Shown: positions 1 to 13,199 of the stretch, in pieces
Layout of the letters: each line of letters begins with the position of its first letter
Position numbering within the stretch: the first letter of the stretch is position 1
Source: Sphagnum compactum
Taxonomy: Eukaryota > Bryophyta > Sphagnopsida > Sphagnales
Assembly (NCBI GenBank): GCA_965153455.1
Contig: OZ234495.1
Location: forward strand, 5,456,001 to 5,520,000
Length of the DNA: 64,000 nt
Direction of reading: 5' to 3'
Position numbers and translations under genes: made by a program
Notes under the pieces: model-generated
What the model was told of the DNA's origin: nothing
Databases searched by the model: none
The model's input: only the letters and a program-made list of their open reading frames with translations

Positions 1-408
1 ACAAAAGAGATCATTAGACTTGACTGGCAAAATGGAGTGGTGTTCAACAAGCAGTGTTTTCCAGATCTCTGTTCCTGAAACCTGCATGTTCTTTTCATCA
101 AGGCAGGCAGGCACATTTGCACATACCGCAATGTGGGCTCCATAGATATTTCTGTTCCAGACTCCAAATTTATCCATATGAAACTCCATATTTATCCACT
201 TGTAACCCTTATTTATCCACGCTGATGATGCATTTCACTTCCTCCTGAAAGATCTTGCACTTAAAAACGCTATGCCCACCATGCCAATCATGCCAGTCTT
301 CTAATGCACTGCAAGATCTCATAGAGAGGCTGTTCCTGCATCAAGTTTCCCATATGGTCTCGTTGATGCCAGAGTGGTTCGTTGCTTGCGGTTTCTATGT
401 TCTCTCAC

Positions 409-3400
409 TTAGCCAGCTGGCACCAGTGCATCACCCCCTCCTGAGATCACATATATTGCGCTGCACTTGTGGAGCCAAGCAGTGCGTTCTGGGTTCTCCT
501 TGTTGCAGAAAAGAGGGGTTCGAACCCCATTTTGCCCTTCCATGTAATAAACAAATGGCAGTCGCAGACTAAGGAAGCTGTCCGGTGGTAGTACCACTTC
601 AGAACCACTGTGGAACTCCATACCAGCCTTTGCCTGTTTTGACGCACTCAGAATATGAGATTCACCCACAGTATAACAGAACTTCCTAACAGCATTTAAA
701 CCATAAAAAATTTGCATCCAACATTCATTGAAAAAGGCATTTAGATCATAAAGTTGGTGAGGGATACAGAGATGGAGCAGGTAGAAATGTTGGCAAACCT
801 CAAATTCTACCACAGCACGAGATGCAAGGACCAAGGGAAATGGTGGTGTGACCTGAACAAGAACACAGTGAATCAGTTCAGCTGATCTGATAAAATATCT
901 TCATCAGAAGGGAGAACTTCTCCATACATATGATTTAAGTCAACCTGATTTCACAAGACTATCTCTTCAAACACAGGCTGCAGAGGAGGCGCAATCAAGT
1001 TTTACATACCAAAAAGATCCGTTGAAGCTGTGAAACGCAACCTGCAAAAACTACCCCATCCTGTTTGCTGTCTGAATCCCGACAATAAGGACAGTTCATG
1101 TAAATGGGGAGATTCAGTCCCAGCAATGTATGCCCATCACTGGAGCCTTCTGATATACTCATGAATGTGAGACCCTCTGCAGCCTTTTGTTCAACTTGTG
1201 TGCTCGTGTCTAAAGTTTCTCCATAGAACCCAGCTGAAGCATCTTGGCCTCCACTTGCTGTAGAATGTTCTTTGGATGGACCGGCCCGGCGGTCTTGTTT
1301 AGTCTGCTTTGGCAACACATCAGAACTTTCTCTTACAGAATGTTGCACATTGGAAGGTAGTTGCGTGTAGGATGGACCCAGACTTTGGAGGTGATCAACA
1401 GAAAGGAGGAACCGGTGGCCATGGGGACATTCATGCTCAAAGCCTACATAGGCACAAAACTCCTCTGTCTTTGTGGATCTGATGCCTCCGACTGCAACTG
1501 CATCAGAATCTGTAGACTCCTTGTCAGCATTTTCTCTGCCATTTTGCATAATGTTCACACTTTCAGGATGCTTCTCTGAAGTCACATTCATTGTATCAGG
1601 TTTAGCTGGCAGATGATGTTCCCCTTGCATTGGCTGGGAGGCTGATAAGGTTTTCCTCTCCTTCCCAATTGTTTGCTTTGCAGATTTTGCTGATGTGACT
1701 GCTAGCAATCGTTCATTCTTCTGGGGAAGGGGAGGAAAGGCTGCATCTCCACCATAGCTGGCCTTGAAAAACGTAGTTGACATTGCCCGCCTATCAGACA
1801 CCACAGAGGGGGCTTTTGACAGGCCTCTCATCTCTGTGATAGCTCCCTTTTCAGCAACTTTGCTATACAGACTTTGCTGTGGATATCCTGATGCTTTTGA
1901 CTCCAATGCTGCTGTTTGTGGCCTTGGTAGTAAAACCTTTGGTTTACTTGCAAGAAGGTCTGTGTCTGTTGCCACATCCTCAGTCCCAGGACCAGCATCC
2001 TCCTTTGTCTGTAAAGAATTTGGTGTAGATTCTTTGTGGTATACCACCACAAATTTACAAGGTGACAGAAAATTTTGTTTGGTACAGAACCCACTCTGTG
2101 TCAACCCAACCAGGGGCTGATAGTATTGTGCATTTCCAAGATGGACAAGGCTCCATGCACATCCCCCGAGGGAGTTCCCACCATCACCAGATGGCATTGC
2201 TAGTGATGGCAACAAATCCTCACAGTTGGGAAACTGGAAGAAGCTAACATTTGCACTCTCATAGTCAAAGGGGTCTTTCCTAAGCCTCCTGGAACGCCCA
2301 CAGGCACATGCATGAAGAAACACCACCCCACTTGAATGTGGTTTGGAGATGCGCCTGTCTTTTCCTACGGTGGAGTACAGAAATGCAATGTCAGAATGCT
2401 GTAATTGGGTCTATAAAATCAATAATATAACCCATGAGAAATCCTCTCAAGACCTTAGTTTATTGTGCTCCAAATCTGTGCGATTTCCTTAATGAATTGG
2501 TCACTAATAAGTATTGTCAGGATCTGGCAGCTAAGCTTAGTTAGTGCCTCCATTTGTACTCATTACCCAACATTACATGTAAGAAATAAGCTAGGGTAAC
2601 ATACCCATGGGAGCTACAGTAAATTAATCAAAATGCTGTATACGCATAGTCAATAGCCCACGGTAGGCTAAAAGACTACTAGAGGAACACTGAAGACGCC
2701 ACATAGTCAAGTCCAGCTGAGATTTCTGTCAGAAGGTGTATACACTACAGGCATCTGCACTTGCTGAACTCCCACTTATGAAGAGCTGATAAGCTAACAC
2801 TGCACTGAAGTCCAACTTCTCTCAACCAGAGAAAGAGATTGGAAAAGTTGAGACTAAACTTTTCTTGTGTTATCATTGAGTTGTAAGAAACAATTTTGCA
2901 TATCCTTCTGACTCTTTTTTTTCAACACACATGATTCTACACAGTTTTACAATTTGTTTTCATATTTCAATGCTGACTTTGCATGAATGATGCATCAGGA
3001 TAATCCTGCCAGAGTTTGACAGTTGAGATGCACCATGTAACAAGAGCATTGAGACATGAAGCAATTATCTTTTGAGTTAAGGACCACAAAGATAGAAAGT
3101 GAAAACATTGATCCAAGGAAGAAGAGAAGGCAATTTTGCATAGCAAGAGTATACACTCCTTGCAGGGTGAAATGGCAGTACCTACCTCTGGCAACCTTCT
3201 CTTGAATTCCGCCCTTTGTCACTGATCCAACTTTAGCACTCTTGCGCCCAAACTCTGGGCCAACACCAAAGTTGACAACTTCATGCACCTGATGTATACA
3301 GGGCTTGCCTGTCAAGCTTTCTGCATCGCAGAGTTGCCGACCTGCATGCCAAACAGCTTCACAATCTGCTTGCAGCTTCTCAGCAAACAAGGAAACTGCA

Positions 3401-6040
3401 GGTCCTCTCACCATCGCCCGGAATGAATGCAGAGCCCTGTCAAGATGGGTTTCATGAGTTGAGGTAGGGTAGTAAGGTGGTAGTCCCTTCAAGTAAACTT
3501 CATGAGCAGAAGGCAGCACCCTCTTGCACCAAGCCATGGAGAACTTGAGATCCATGTCTGTACAACTGACTAGATTTGCCATAGCTTCTTCTAGCGTTGT
3601 TCCTCGGTTCCGACCCATAGGTGCTGGGGTCAGAGTCCCTCCTGTAGAATTACGCTTATTTTTTTCTGGTGATGATACTGGGCCCTTCCTTAACACAATG
3701 CGGGGCGACCCTTCTAGGCCTCTGATTAACACCCCCTTCTCAGGTTTCATATCCATATCCACCCTCTCATCCTCAGCAGTGCCTTCCCAGGCTGCTGACA
3801 GACCATCCACCAAGATCTGACATGCTGTGAACCACCCAGAGATAGTAGGGAGCTCAGGGGGGTTATGCAAGGGCTTTTTTGTTCCATTCCCTCCTCCAGA
3901 AGCTCCTGAAGCAGCTGATGCTGCTGCAGCAGCAGCTGCAGCTGCAACCATACCTACACCTGCTGAGTTGCCTGCTGAGCCACTTGAGATTCCTCCCCTC
4001 CCTCTCAAAGTCTCTGTATGCCTCCACAGAAAGTCCTTGATTGCCAACAGTTCTTCACCTCCCACACTAGTACCCACAAGGTCTGTGAATGTGTCAGCTG
4101 ATCCTTTGCTGCCTTCCAAAACTTCTTCAAGCATAACTGTAACAGCATCAAGAGCTTCACCACGTTGATTAGCTGATCGTTCTAAAAACACAACAGCTCT
4201 GCTTGGATCAAGTGCAAAGAGTGCTCCTCCAGCTCCAGGTCCTTGAAGTGAACCTACTACTTCTCTGAGTCCCCTTGGGCCCATTCCAGTGCCCGCAGGA
4301 GCTCCTAGGGAACCACCTTCTCCTGCCACACTTGCTATTGTGCGACATTTCTTTAGAAGAAAGCGAATTTGAGCCTCAGTTGATGATTGCATCTTCTTAC
4401 GAAGTCCTGGTTCAGGTTTGCTTCCAGGCCGGGCTGGCCCTGATGTTGAATTTGAAGGTTTTGACAGCAACTCCTGCCTAAGGATGTGCACAGAGCCAGT
4501 CTGAGAGCCACTAGGCAATCCTGTACTCTCTGTTGCATCATCAGCACGAGCTGCAGTGATGGAGCCTCCGATGGTGGCTGTGGAATCTGGGGAATCTTCC
4601 AAGAAAACAAAGAGTGTGACTGGGGTACACTGACCAGGAAATAATACAGGGGCTGAGCCAGACATGAGAGCTATGGTAGAGCTTTGTCGGCCTGTCCCAC
4701 CACTGTTCCTTCCTGATGTGTTGCTAGTCATTGAGGAAACAGGACGGAGGGGCAGTGTAGGTTTGTTGGCTGGTGCAGGGAGCAGGCCAGGTAGGACTTG
4801 TGTCTTCACAAAAGGAGCAAGTGCATGTTTTGCTGCTTGAAGAGTTCGAAACATGCGAAGGAATCTTGGATCAAACCTTGAACCTTCCTGAACCATCAGG
4901 ACAATGTGGCATACCTGACAGCAGATGTCATCGAGGCTCCACAATCAGCAACAGCCCATCAACAACTGAATCAATAAGACACTTCAAGTCTCTCTCTCTT
5001 ACAGAAGATGTAGACAGGGGTCTGATGAGCAGAAAACCCTTACAGAAAACATGAAGAGCAATCCACGCAAACTTTCTGCTTCATGGCGCTCCAGTGCTGC
5101 AGCTATACCTTCACCACGAGCTGCTTCCGGATCTTCATTGACGAAATCAAGAGGTTGCGATCCCCACACAAATTGGAGATACATCACACCATGTTCTTCA
5201 TCGTAGTAATGCTTCAGCTTGTGATCTATCCACTCTCTCCTTCCTTTCTCAATTTCCTTGATGCGCCCCTCCTTACCAGGATTCTTTTGCAGATACCGCA
5301 CAGAAGATGGCAAAGTGTTTTGACCACTGCCACTTCCTTCTTTGGCCCGACGAGATCGGATCTTACCATGGCGCAGACCAATTTCATCCTCTTGACCTTG
5401 ACTCTCCCCCTGTGATACTGCCTCATCTTCATTACTGTGTGAGCTCCCGTTTTGGTAGGGTTGCAAATTAGGGTTCGAAGATCCTCCAAAGTCAGGTTTC
5501 ACAGTATCCTTCGTATTCCCATTTCCCAAATTTGCAGACCCTCCTCCTCCTGGCCGCGGCTGCTGCTCCTTCCGCCCCAACCGCTGATCCAAACCTCTTT
5601 TGGCAGTAAAAACTTGAGCATCAAGGAGACGATCCAAGAGCACTGACACGTCGACTTCGGAGCGACTGATGGCACCCACGACCACAATGCCATTACTACC
5701 AGCAACCAAAGTAGGAGCCGGAGCCGGAGGAGGCACTGAGTTGGAGTGAGCGTGATTCAAGGACGAAGACGAAGCAATAGGGTTAGGGTTAGGACCAGAA
5801 CCAGACACGGATCCAGAAACAGCAGAAGGACCTGAGAAGGAGGAGGATGGCGCAAGAGGAGGAGCGGATGCAGGCACAGGGAAAGAGCCACTGGAGGGAG
5901 GAGAAGAGGGAGGAGAAGACGACGATGAGGGCGCAGAAACGGAGGTAGAAGGTGATGAAACGAAGACAGGGGCAGTCACAACAGGACCACCAATTGCAGT
6001 TGATGACGATGACGAAGAGGATGAGGAGGAAGAAGAAGAA

Positions 6041-6071
<31 letters not shown>

Positions 6072-6123
6072 GATGCGACGACAAGCCTGAGGCAGGCGGA
6101 CGGCACAGCATCCGCACACTCAT
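409..6123 (-). CDS. SMG8: SMG8-like nonsense-mediated mRNA decay factor, 5 exons
   Basis: SMG8 joins SMG9 to hold the SMG1 kinase, which phosphorylates UPF1 in nonsense-mediated decay. I read exons 6123-5044, 4914-3186, 2364-1010, 852-799 and 633-409; all introns are GT-AG and the phases close to about 1480 aa (the human protein is about 990). Family landmarks in order: the N-terminal GIVVVGAISRSEVDVSVLLD segment, HGVMYLQF, then LLFMFS spliced to VCHIVLM (exon 1/2), the AHEVYLKGLPPYYP and GPAVSLFAEKLQADCEAVWHAGRQLCD region, the FLHACACGRSRRLRKDPFDY Cys motif with WSLVHLG in exon 3, AYVGFEHECPHGHRF, and VVLPPDSFLSLRLPFVYY in the last exon. The extra length is low complexity: poly-Ser near residues 18-40 and a poly-Ala run at about 3905-3955. 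The ATG is at 6121-6123. The 40 residues after YYMEGQ do not resemble the family, so a further intron or an altered 3' end is possible. Confidence 0.9.
6031..6070. repeat. (GAA)n microsatellite inside SMG8 exon 1
   Basis: A GAA/GAG trinucleotide run. On the coding (minus) strand it reads as TCT/TCC codons and gives the poly-Ser tract near the SMG8 N-terminus. On the plus strand it creates a spurious Lys-rich ORF. Confidence 0.9.
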
Positions 6124-6349
6124 GCTGCTCCTCCTTTAATTCACATCCCCGCACTGCCACAAAACAACAACAACAACACAAACCAAAAACCAAAGCAGCA
6201 ATTGTCACAACAAATAATCAAGGAACCAAACACACAAACCAACCAACCAACCAACCAGACCGAGTGCAGGGAAGGGTTGTGCAAAGCAATGTGAGTGTGT
6301 GCATTAGGTTACCACAGAATGGAAGCATTTTCTTGTGTGAATAGAGAGA

Positions 6350-7058
6350 AGCTTGGAATTACAGTGAACTGAAGTCTAGGGTTGGGGGCATGAGGAGGAG
6401 GAGGAGGAGGCGCCGGGGAGGTGCCCAGTACCCGGCGGGTAGTATGTAAATAGGGAATAATACCTAGTCAAGTAGCTTCTTGGCCCTTAATCTTAACAAA
6501 CGCCTGAAAAAAAGGTTTGGGGCCCTATGGTGTAGTTATAGTGTAGGGTAAAGCCCTATGGTGGGAGCATTCTCAAATATAAAGGGCCTAGAATGAGGTG
6601 ATAGGTACCTAGTTGAGTCCGGCCCCATGTTTTTGGGAATGTCCCTCGCCCTGGACTTGAGACAACGGTTATCATGAACCTAAACACTGGGAATGTCCCT
6701 CACCTTGGACTTCAGGTAACGGTTATCATGAACCTAAACATGATCGCAAGGCGGAGGAAGAGGAGGGTCCTTACACCTACTTTTCGAGAGTGGGAGGGAT
6801 CTTTTGCCTAAATGAAGGCATAATATCCATGTGTTTTTTCTAAGATGGAAGAACCATATTCATGCATGTAAGGCACAGCATTGCGATAATGGTCTTGCTC
6901 CCCATTTTTCTCTCTCTTGTTTTCCTTCCATCACCTCCAAGTTACACACACCATCGAAGGCAAAGCTTGTGGAGGTGTGAAGGAAACACAATGTTACATA
7001 AGTCTCATAGGTATTTTTTCTTCGGAGCTCTTCACAAAACCATTGATGATGGTGCCTT
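6350..7058. other. SMG8 upstream region, no gene seen
   Basis: This holds the presumed SMG8 promoter and leader, including a GGA-repeat patch near 6390-6412. It also holds a short direct duplication at 6635-6740, in which the phrase gggaatgtccctc...ggacttgag/cagg...acggttatcatgaacctaaaca occurs twice about 60 bp apart. No coding region is supported. Confidence 0.5.
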
Positions 7059-7169
7059 CACTACAACAAAAGGTGTTCCTGCACACCAAGTGATTTCAGT
7101 GAGGAAACAATGAATTCACTAGTTTAGCGAACGAGGACTAGTGAACTGCACCCACATTTTGTAATAGTG
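7059..7169. mobile_element. CACTA-type MITE, 111 bp, copy 1
   Basis: The element begins CACTACAACAAAA and ends TTTTGTAATAGTG, which are imperfect inverted termini. It is flanked on both sides by CTT (7056-7058 and 7170-7172), the 3-bp target duplication expected of CACTA (EnSpm) transposons. A second copy of the same length lies at 48456-48566. The interior carries TTCACTAGT and ACTAGTGAA as inverted 9-mers. It is too short to code for anything. Confidence 0.75.
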
Positions 7170-7549
7170 CTTGGATTTGGGAAGACATTAACTCCTTGTT
7201 TTTTCAAGACCTATTTGTTTATTTTTTTAAAGGTGTTACACCTCTTACATGAAAATTCATGTGGATTGAAAATATATATCACTTCACCAATACATCATTG
7301 TTAGTTATCCAAAATTGTTGCACCTTACCTAATATTTTTGGAATGTATTTTAAATGGGAACATTACAATCTTCATTTGTGTTGTTAATGTAATATTGGCA
7401 TCTAGGATTAATCTTACATTTTCATCATAAAATAAAAGGCAGTTCAAATGAAAAAAGGACAAGGTTGTTACAATACATGCATGTCATCATGACAACATTG
7501 GGTCTTTTTGAGTTGGTGGGTAAAATTCATTACTAGTTTATAAGATGTA

Positions 7550-8870
7550 ATAATAGGTAGGTAGGTAGCCAATAGGTAGTAGGTAGGTAGGCCCATATAG
7601 GTAGGGCAATGTCAATGGGTAAAAGGTAGGTAATTGGTAGGTAGTAAACAAGTAGACAATTTATTATGAATAAGGGGGGGAAAAATATTAATTTTTTCAA
7701 AAAATATATAGGTATGTAAAACACTACACCAAAACCTTTGTTTTATGATTAAATACAGGATTGCAATTGTAATCATATGTACCATTAACAACTACACATA
7801 ACTACATGATTGCTATGGAGTCAAATCAAACTTCTCATTTTTACCAATTAGTTACAAATGTGGTCATAATTATAGACATCATTCCATGACTTTTATAATC
7901 ATGGTCATGTTGAACACATGACTACTATGACTAGACATATGAATATAAATGTGAACCGTGGCTCTACCTAACTTAGCCTCACCCAACTATTTAACCTAAT
8001 TAACTAGCTTACCTAGACTATTTAATGTCAACATACCTACCTACCTACCTAGAGGTTTAAAACAAAAAATTTACTAACTTACCCACATTATTTACTTACC
8101 TACCCTACCCCACCATACCTTGCCTCGACTAACCCCCTAATCTAGGTTAGCCTTAAGTTAAGTTAACTTTTACACATGTATGTAGTTTGCATGTATAAAA
8201 ATTTAAACCCTCCCGCCTTCATGATTAGAAATCAAGTCTTTAAACAATGCACCACACATTCATAAGATGTTAAAATTTTGTCAACCTATATTATTGAGAA
8301 AATGTTTTTATTTCACATCTTCTTACACTATTAATTATAAAAGAAAATAAATTATAAGTAGGTAGATAAGAATTTTTTTGGAAGTATGCAAGTACCATCT
8401 AGCCATTTAATATTACCCACCATCCTACCTACATTGATAGCCAATGTCTAGCCTAACCTAACCAACTAGCTTATATGGTTAGTTTAGTTAATTACCTACC
8501 TAATCTAGTTTAACATAGCTACTTACACACCTAGTTTAACCCATCTTAAGTAGGTACATTTAGCTAAGTATGTATGTTAGCTTAGGTAAGTATGTTAGGC
8601 TAGTACTTGTACATTAACCTAGTAGGTACATTAGACTAATAGGTTATATGCACTAGGTTATAAGGTTTGTATGTTAGGTTAGGTAGCTGGTATTTATTGT
8701 GACCAATGTTCAGCCTAACTTAGTTAGCATCCTAACCTAGCCTAACTAATTAGCATATATAATTAGTTTAAATATCTACCACATATTATTTAACTTAGTT
8801 ACTTACTTACCTAGTCTAACTTACCTACCTAACTTTATTTTAGCTACCTATATAGTTAATGTAAACATTC
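7550..8870. repeat. Degenerate GTAG/CTAC-rich tracts
   Basis: Scattered runs of taggtaggtag (7553-7650) and then cctacctacc, plus ttagctta-like variants, extend to about 8870. The same motif family recurs at 22.4-23.2, 23.4 and 49.1-49.3 kb. This looks like diverged simple-sequence DNA; no gene is seen. Confidence 0.6.
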
Positions 8871-11800
8871 AAAATTGAAATTAGTCAAGATTTAATACAA
8901 AATGAAGGGGGACTTTATATGTTACATAGTCATATTATATTTAGTCATGTAATCATAATCATGATTAATCAAGTAAGACACCTTGGTTCACATGACTACA
9001 TGATTAGATTTAGGACATAATTGTGAAGTGTGTTAGTCATGAACATCACATTTTGGCATAATGGAACATGAAATATATTAACTATGCTAACCATGGGTGG
9101 TTAGTTGAAAGATATGAACCTAACGAAAAAAAACTTGTGTCTATATAACATACATGCAAACTTTTGTGTTTGTGGATGTTGGTTCATTGTTCACTCCACT
9201 TGAGTGTAAATGTTTGAGAGATTAACAACAAGTTTTGATCATTTCAAAAAAATGGTATGGGTCATGGATTCATAAGGACCATAGTAAATTGAAAGATGAC
9301 TTAATAACTATTACTAGAGAATTTATGATGTAAAGTGATTGCATCTTTTGAAATGCAATAAATACATTTTGTTTGAAAGAGGTAACAATGAAGTTGGGGA
9401 CCTTTTTGGCATTTGAAATCCCCAAAGTTGATATTTTACATAAGTAAAATTTCAATTACTTCTTCATGTAAACAACCAAATATCTTCAATTGACTTGCCC
9501 ATGCACACACACAACTAAGGATTTTCTTTTGTTAAAGGAAGGAACTTATTTGTTGAGTTCAATCCCAATATTATTTACTCTGCATGGGCCACGATTGAAG
9601 TTGTTGACACCACATGCAAATGGGAAACAAGGAAGAAATCATATCTTGGAAATTCAACAATAACAACATTTGCCAAAATATGCATTTCATTCTTGGAAAT
9701 AATAATGTCAACATGCTTGTAATACGTATAGAAAGATGATAATGGAAGACATGTGTTTGCTTGCATGATATATGAATTCCATTTTCTTATGCAATTGGTG
9801 CAAACAGATCTCATATTGCATCATGGGTCTTCATACATTCACCTTTGTGAGCAAAATGAAATAATTAAATATCTATAGTGTCAATAAGTTGATTGCAAAC
9901 ATAATGGAGAAACTCATTGGTTTATTAATGTTTGAAAGAGGCCAAAAAAATCTAAAAAACTATATTGTTAAAACAAAATGAAACTTGATGTTAGTTATTA
10001 ACATCTTCAATTTGTCAAATTTAATGTAGATAATGATATGAGTTCAATAAATTTCACATTAGATGTGTTAGAGAAGATGTTGCAAGGATAATGCACATTG
10101 GTGCAAGGTTCACTCACTTTCAAAATTGTGTTTTGAATCCTAATCCATCCCCTGTTTGATGAGTTGTTTGAATAAAAAGAAAAAAAAGGTAGTTGAATAA
10201 CCAAGGAAAAAATCATACATGTTGCAAATTATTTTCACATTTTGCTAGGAAAAAAAATAAGGCATATGTCAACATAAACCAAAAAACCAAAACCCAAGAA
10301 AAGTTGTTGATGATTAATCAAAATTTTAAATAGTACAATCAAAGCTACTAAAAACCCAACTTCGAACCCAAACAATATTTGAAAATTTGTATAAACACCC
10401 ACCCATAACACATCTTACCACTAAACATAAACATGTGCAAAATAAAATTAAAAGTTTAATCTAGGATCACTTTGCCACACACATACACTAAGTTCCAAAA
10501 ATACTTTTTGTCCAAAATTGCATTGTCTCAACATTGTTGTAAAATATCTAAAATACAAAAGGGGAAAAGCATGAAGCTTCAAAATGATACTATGTGTTTC
10601 AATCTAGTTCCTAATGCATATGCTATATATGTTTCATTCACTTGCATGCATTACAACTTGAGCACCCACATATAGACTCTTGCATAAGTCATTTGTCCAT
10701 GGATCACAACTATCTTTCTATTCCTCTCACTATTTACAATGGCTCTTATCTTCACTATCTTGATTGATAATGCTTCATGCCAACCCCCTTCATGAACCAT
10801 GACACACTAGGCTAGCACAATTGAAATTTCTTGCTTCAACTTTGTCTAATTAATGTAGGAGCACATCCAAAGAAAAGACTCAACCCGTAAAGAACATATT
10901 TTCAAAGCTCTTTTTCTTATTGTCCAAAAACAAATGATCATATTTATTTATTTATTTATGGTTATGGGGTGGGGGGAAAGCCATTTTCTTTCTGAACTAG
11001 TGATCAATCATATATATATATATATATATATATGGCTTAAAAAAATGAAAGTAGAAAAAAGTAAGCATCCTTCTACATTGGTGTTTGCTACCCAATTGGA
11101 ATTTAGTATAAAATTTGGTGATATTCATTAAAATTTAGATAAGATTATCATTCTTTATAGTAATTTTTTTTGAAATTTGACAAATAGAGAATTTGAAAGT
11201 ATTTGTTGTGTCACCATTTTCGAACAAAGTGTGGTTCCTTGGCACTAGATTGCACAAAACAATTTTGCTACTTACTTCCTATTTGGTTGCTATTAATTAT
11301 ATTATTGTCGAAATGTTGATTTCTTTAAAAAAAGTTGTTTCAAAGAGTAAAACTTTGTGAAAGACACTTGGTTAGTCAAGGGAAAGCCATTGTTCATGCA
11401 CAACATAATAGCTATTGTTGTTCTTGGAAGTTTGTTGACACCATCACCATGGATAATCAAAACTTTGTGTTTCTTTAAAAAAAAGGATGAGTGGGGGAGA
11501 AAGCGCCACCAATGCTCAATAGTGCACAAATTTGTTGGGTAGGGGGATTTGGCACTGTTGAAGCATTCAATGCTCTTATGTGTGCCATTGCTAAAACTTT
11601 GAAGTGAATTTTTTTGGGGAAGAAACTTGGGGTGGAGACTTTGTTGGAGCAAAACACATTCTAGTACTAGTGTTCTATGCATTGTCATTGCCCCCTTGCC
11701 GCCCCTCTCCCTTAACCACCAAACCTTTTTTTTGATTTCAAACTAGCATTGCCAACACTACAACACAATCCAATTTGCAACTTTTCTAACACTAAAAGCT

Positions 11801-13140
11801 TTTGAAGCTTGAAACATGATTGTTGTTTATAAATCATTTTGTTAGTTCAAGTACCTAGTTATAGCTAACCATTGTTTACTATTGGCAATATCAAAGTGAA
11901 CCTTTTGATCCACCTTAACCTACTTTCACTTTCCTCCTACCCCTAGACAAAAAAGAAATGCACACATCTAAGAGTTGCGACATTTTTACATCCAATACAT
12001 GTGCCTAATTAGCTTGTCATGAAGAGCATTAAATGCTCTTGGAGTGCAAAGTTTCAATGCAAATTTAGAGTGTGTGAAGTTCATTCCTAGCTATGAGTCA
12101 TTGCCTATAAAAATTTCAAGAAGCTATTCTTTTCCCACCCAAAAAATTCACCCAATGTTTTCATCTTCTTCTTGTTTCATCATGTTGTTTCTTCTCCAAC
12201 ATAAATAAGCACATTTATGGGTTATAGGATTTTTTAAATAGTTTTCCATGTTTATCCTATGTCATCATGTACTTTTATATAAAGATGTTACTCATGGTTT
12301 GCTTATTTGAACAAAAGACAACGTGATTTTCAAAATCCTTTCACAAAGGTTAACATTACTAATTAAACAACCATGAACTTTAGGGTTGTTAAACAAGAAG
12401 AAAAAATTTTACACTTAAAACTTTCACCAACTTTTGACAATAGCAACACACATCTCCATGCAACAATTACAACTCACACACCACTAGGTGGAATTTGATG
12501 TAAACTTGCCCAAATTTGTTGTGAAAAACCACACCAAAAATAAAGGAAAAAAGTGAAGATAGACCCCAAAAACAAAATAAAATCCTTAATCATATTTCAA
12601 TCACTAAAGTCTCAAATCTCTAATACCAAAGGCTGATAATGAAAATTTAATTATAACAAGAAGCAACAAATTGGAAATGAGAATTGCGAGGTTGGTCTTG
12701 GGTGTGCATATTTTGTATGGATTTTACTGTAAAATGAAATGAGAAAAAAAGATCCTTAAAAAAAAATTTGTATTAATATATTTAATGAAATATGCATGTG
12801 TATATTTATTCATGAAGGGAAGGTTGTTTGCTTGTTTTGGTGGTTTGAAATCTCCAAAACCACAACACCTCTTGTTGCCCTCTTGGTGCCATTGGAAAGC
12901 CTACCATGAAAAGGGGGTGCACCAAGTTAGTTTCATAATGTTTCAACTCGTAGTGGAGAAGTCATTGAATATTGTAAAAAAACATTTCATTGAAAATTCA
13001 TTTAAATCAAAAATAAAATTTTATAAGGGAAATTTGGGTGTGCTCTTGATATTATTTGAAAAGCCCCTAGTGAATAGCATTTAATGAATGTGATATGGAA
13101 ATTTTTAGACCTAAGGTGTGAGAGATAGTGAATTTAAGAA
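8871..13140. other. AT-rich intergenic region
   Basis: I see no convincing gene. Short ORFs (for example 11302-11688 minus and 12785-13084 plus) match no family I recognise, and the base composition is that of the surrounding DNA. A (TA)n microsatellite lies near 11011-11034 and a (TTTA)n run near 10940. Unrecognised old repeats are likely. Confidence 0.5.
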
Positions 13141-13199
13141 TATAAATGTATGTGTACATGTATGGGATGATGTATGTATTATGCAATATGGTATAGTAT

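Noticed and set aside
500-530. T-arm-like ggggttcgaacccc as a possible tRNA gene
   Set aside because: No A-box, anticodon arm or pairing acceptor stem at the right distance on either strand.
5778-5793. Telomere-like ggttagggttagg
   Set aside because: Lies inside SMG8 exon 1 coding sequence (Asn/Pro codons), so it is coincidental.
5952-6344. Lys-rich plus-strand ORF of 130 codons
   Set aside because: Antisense shadow of the SMG8 poly-Ser tract made by (GAA)n.
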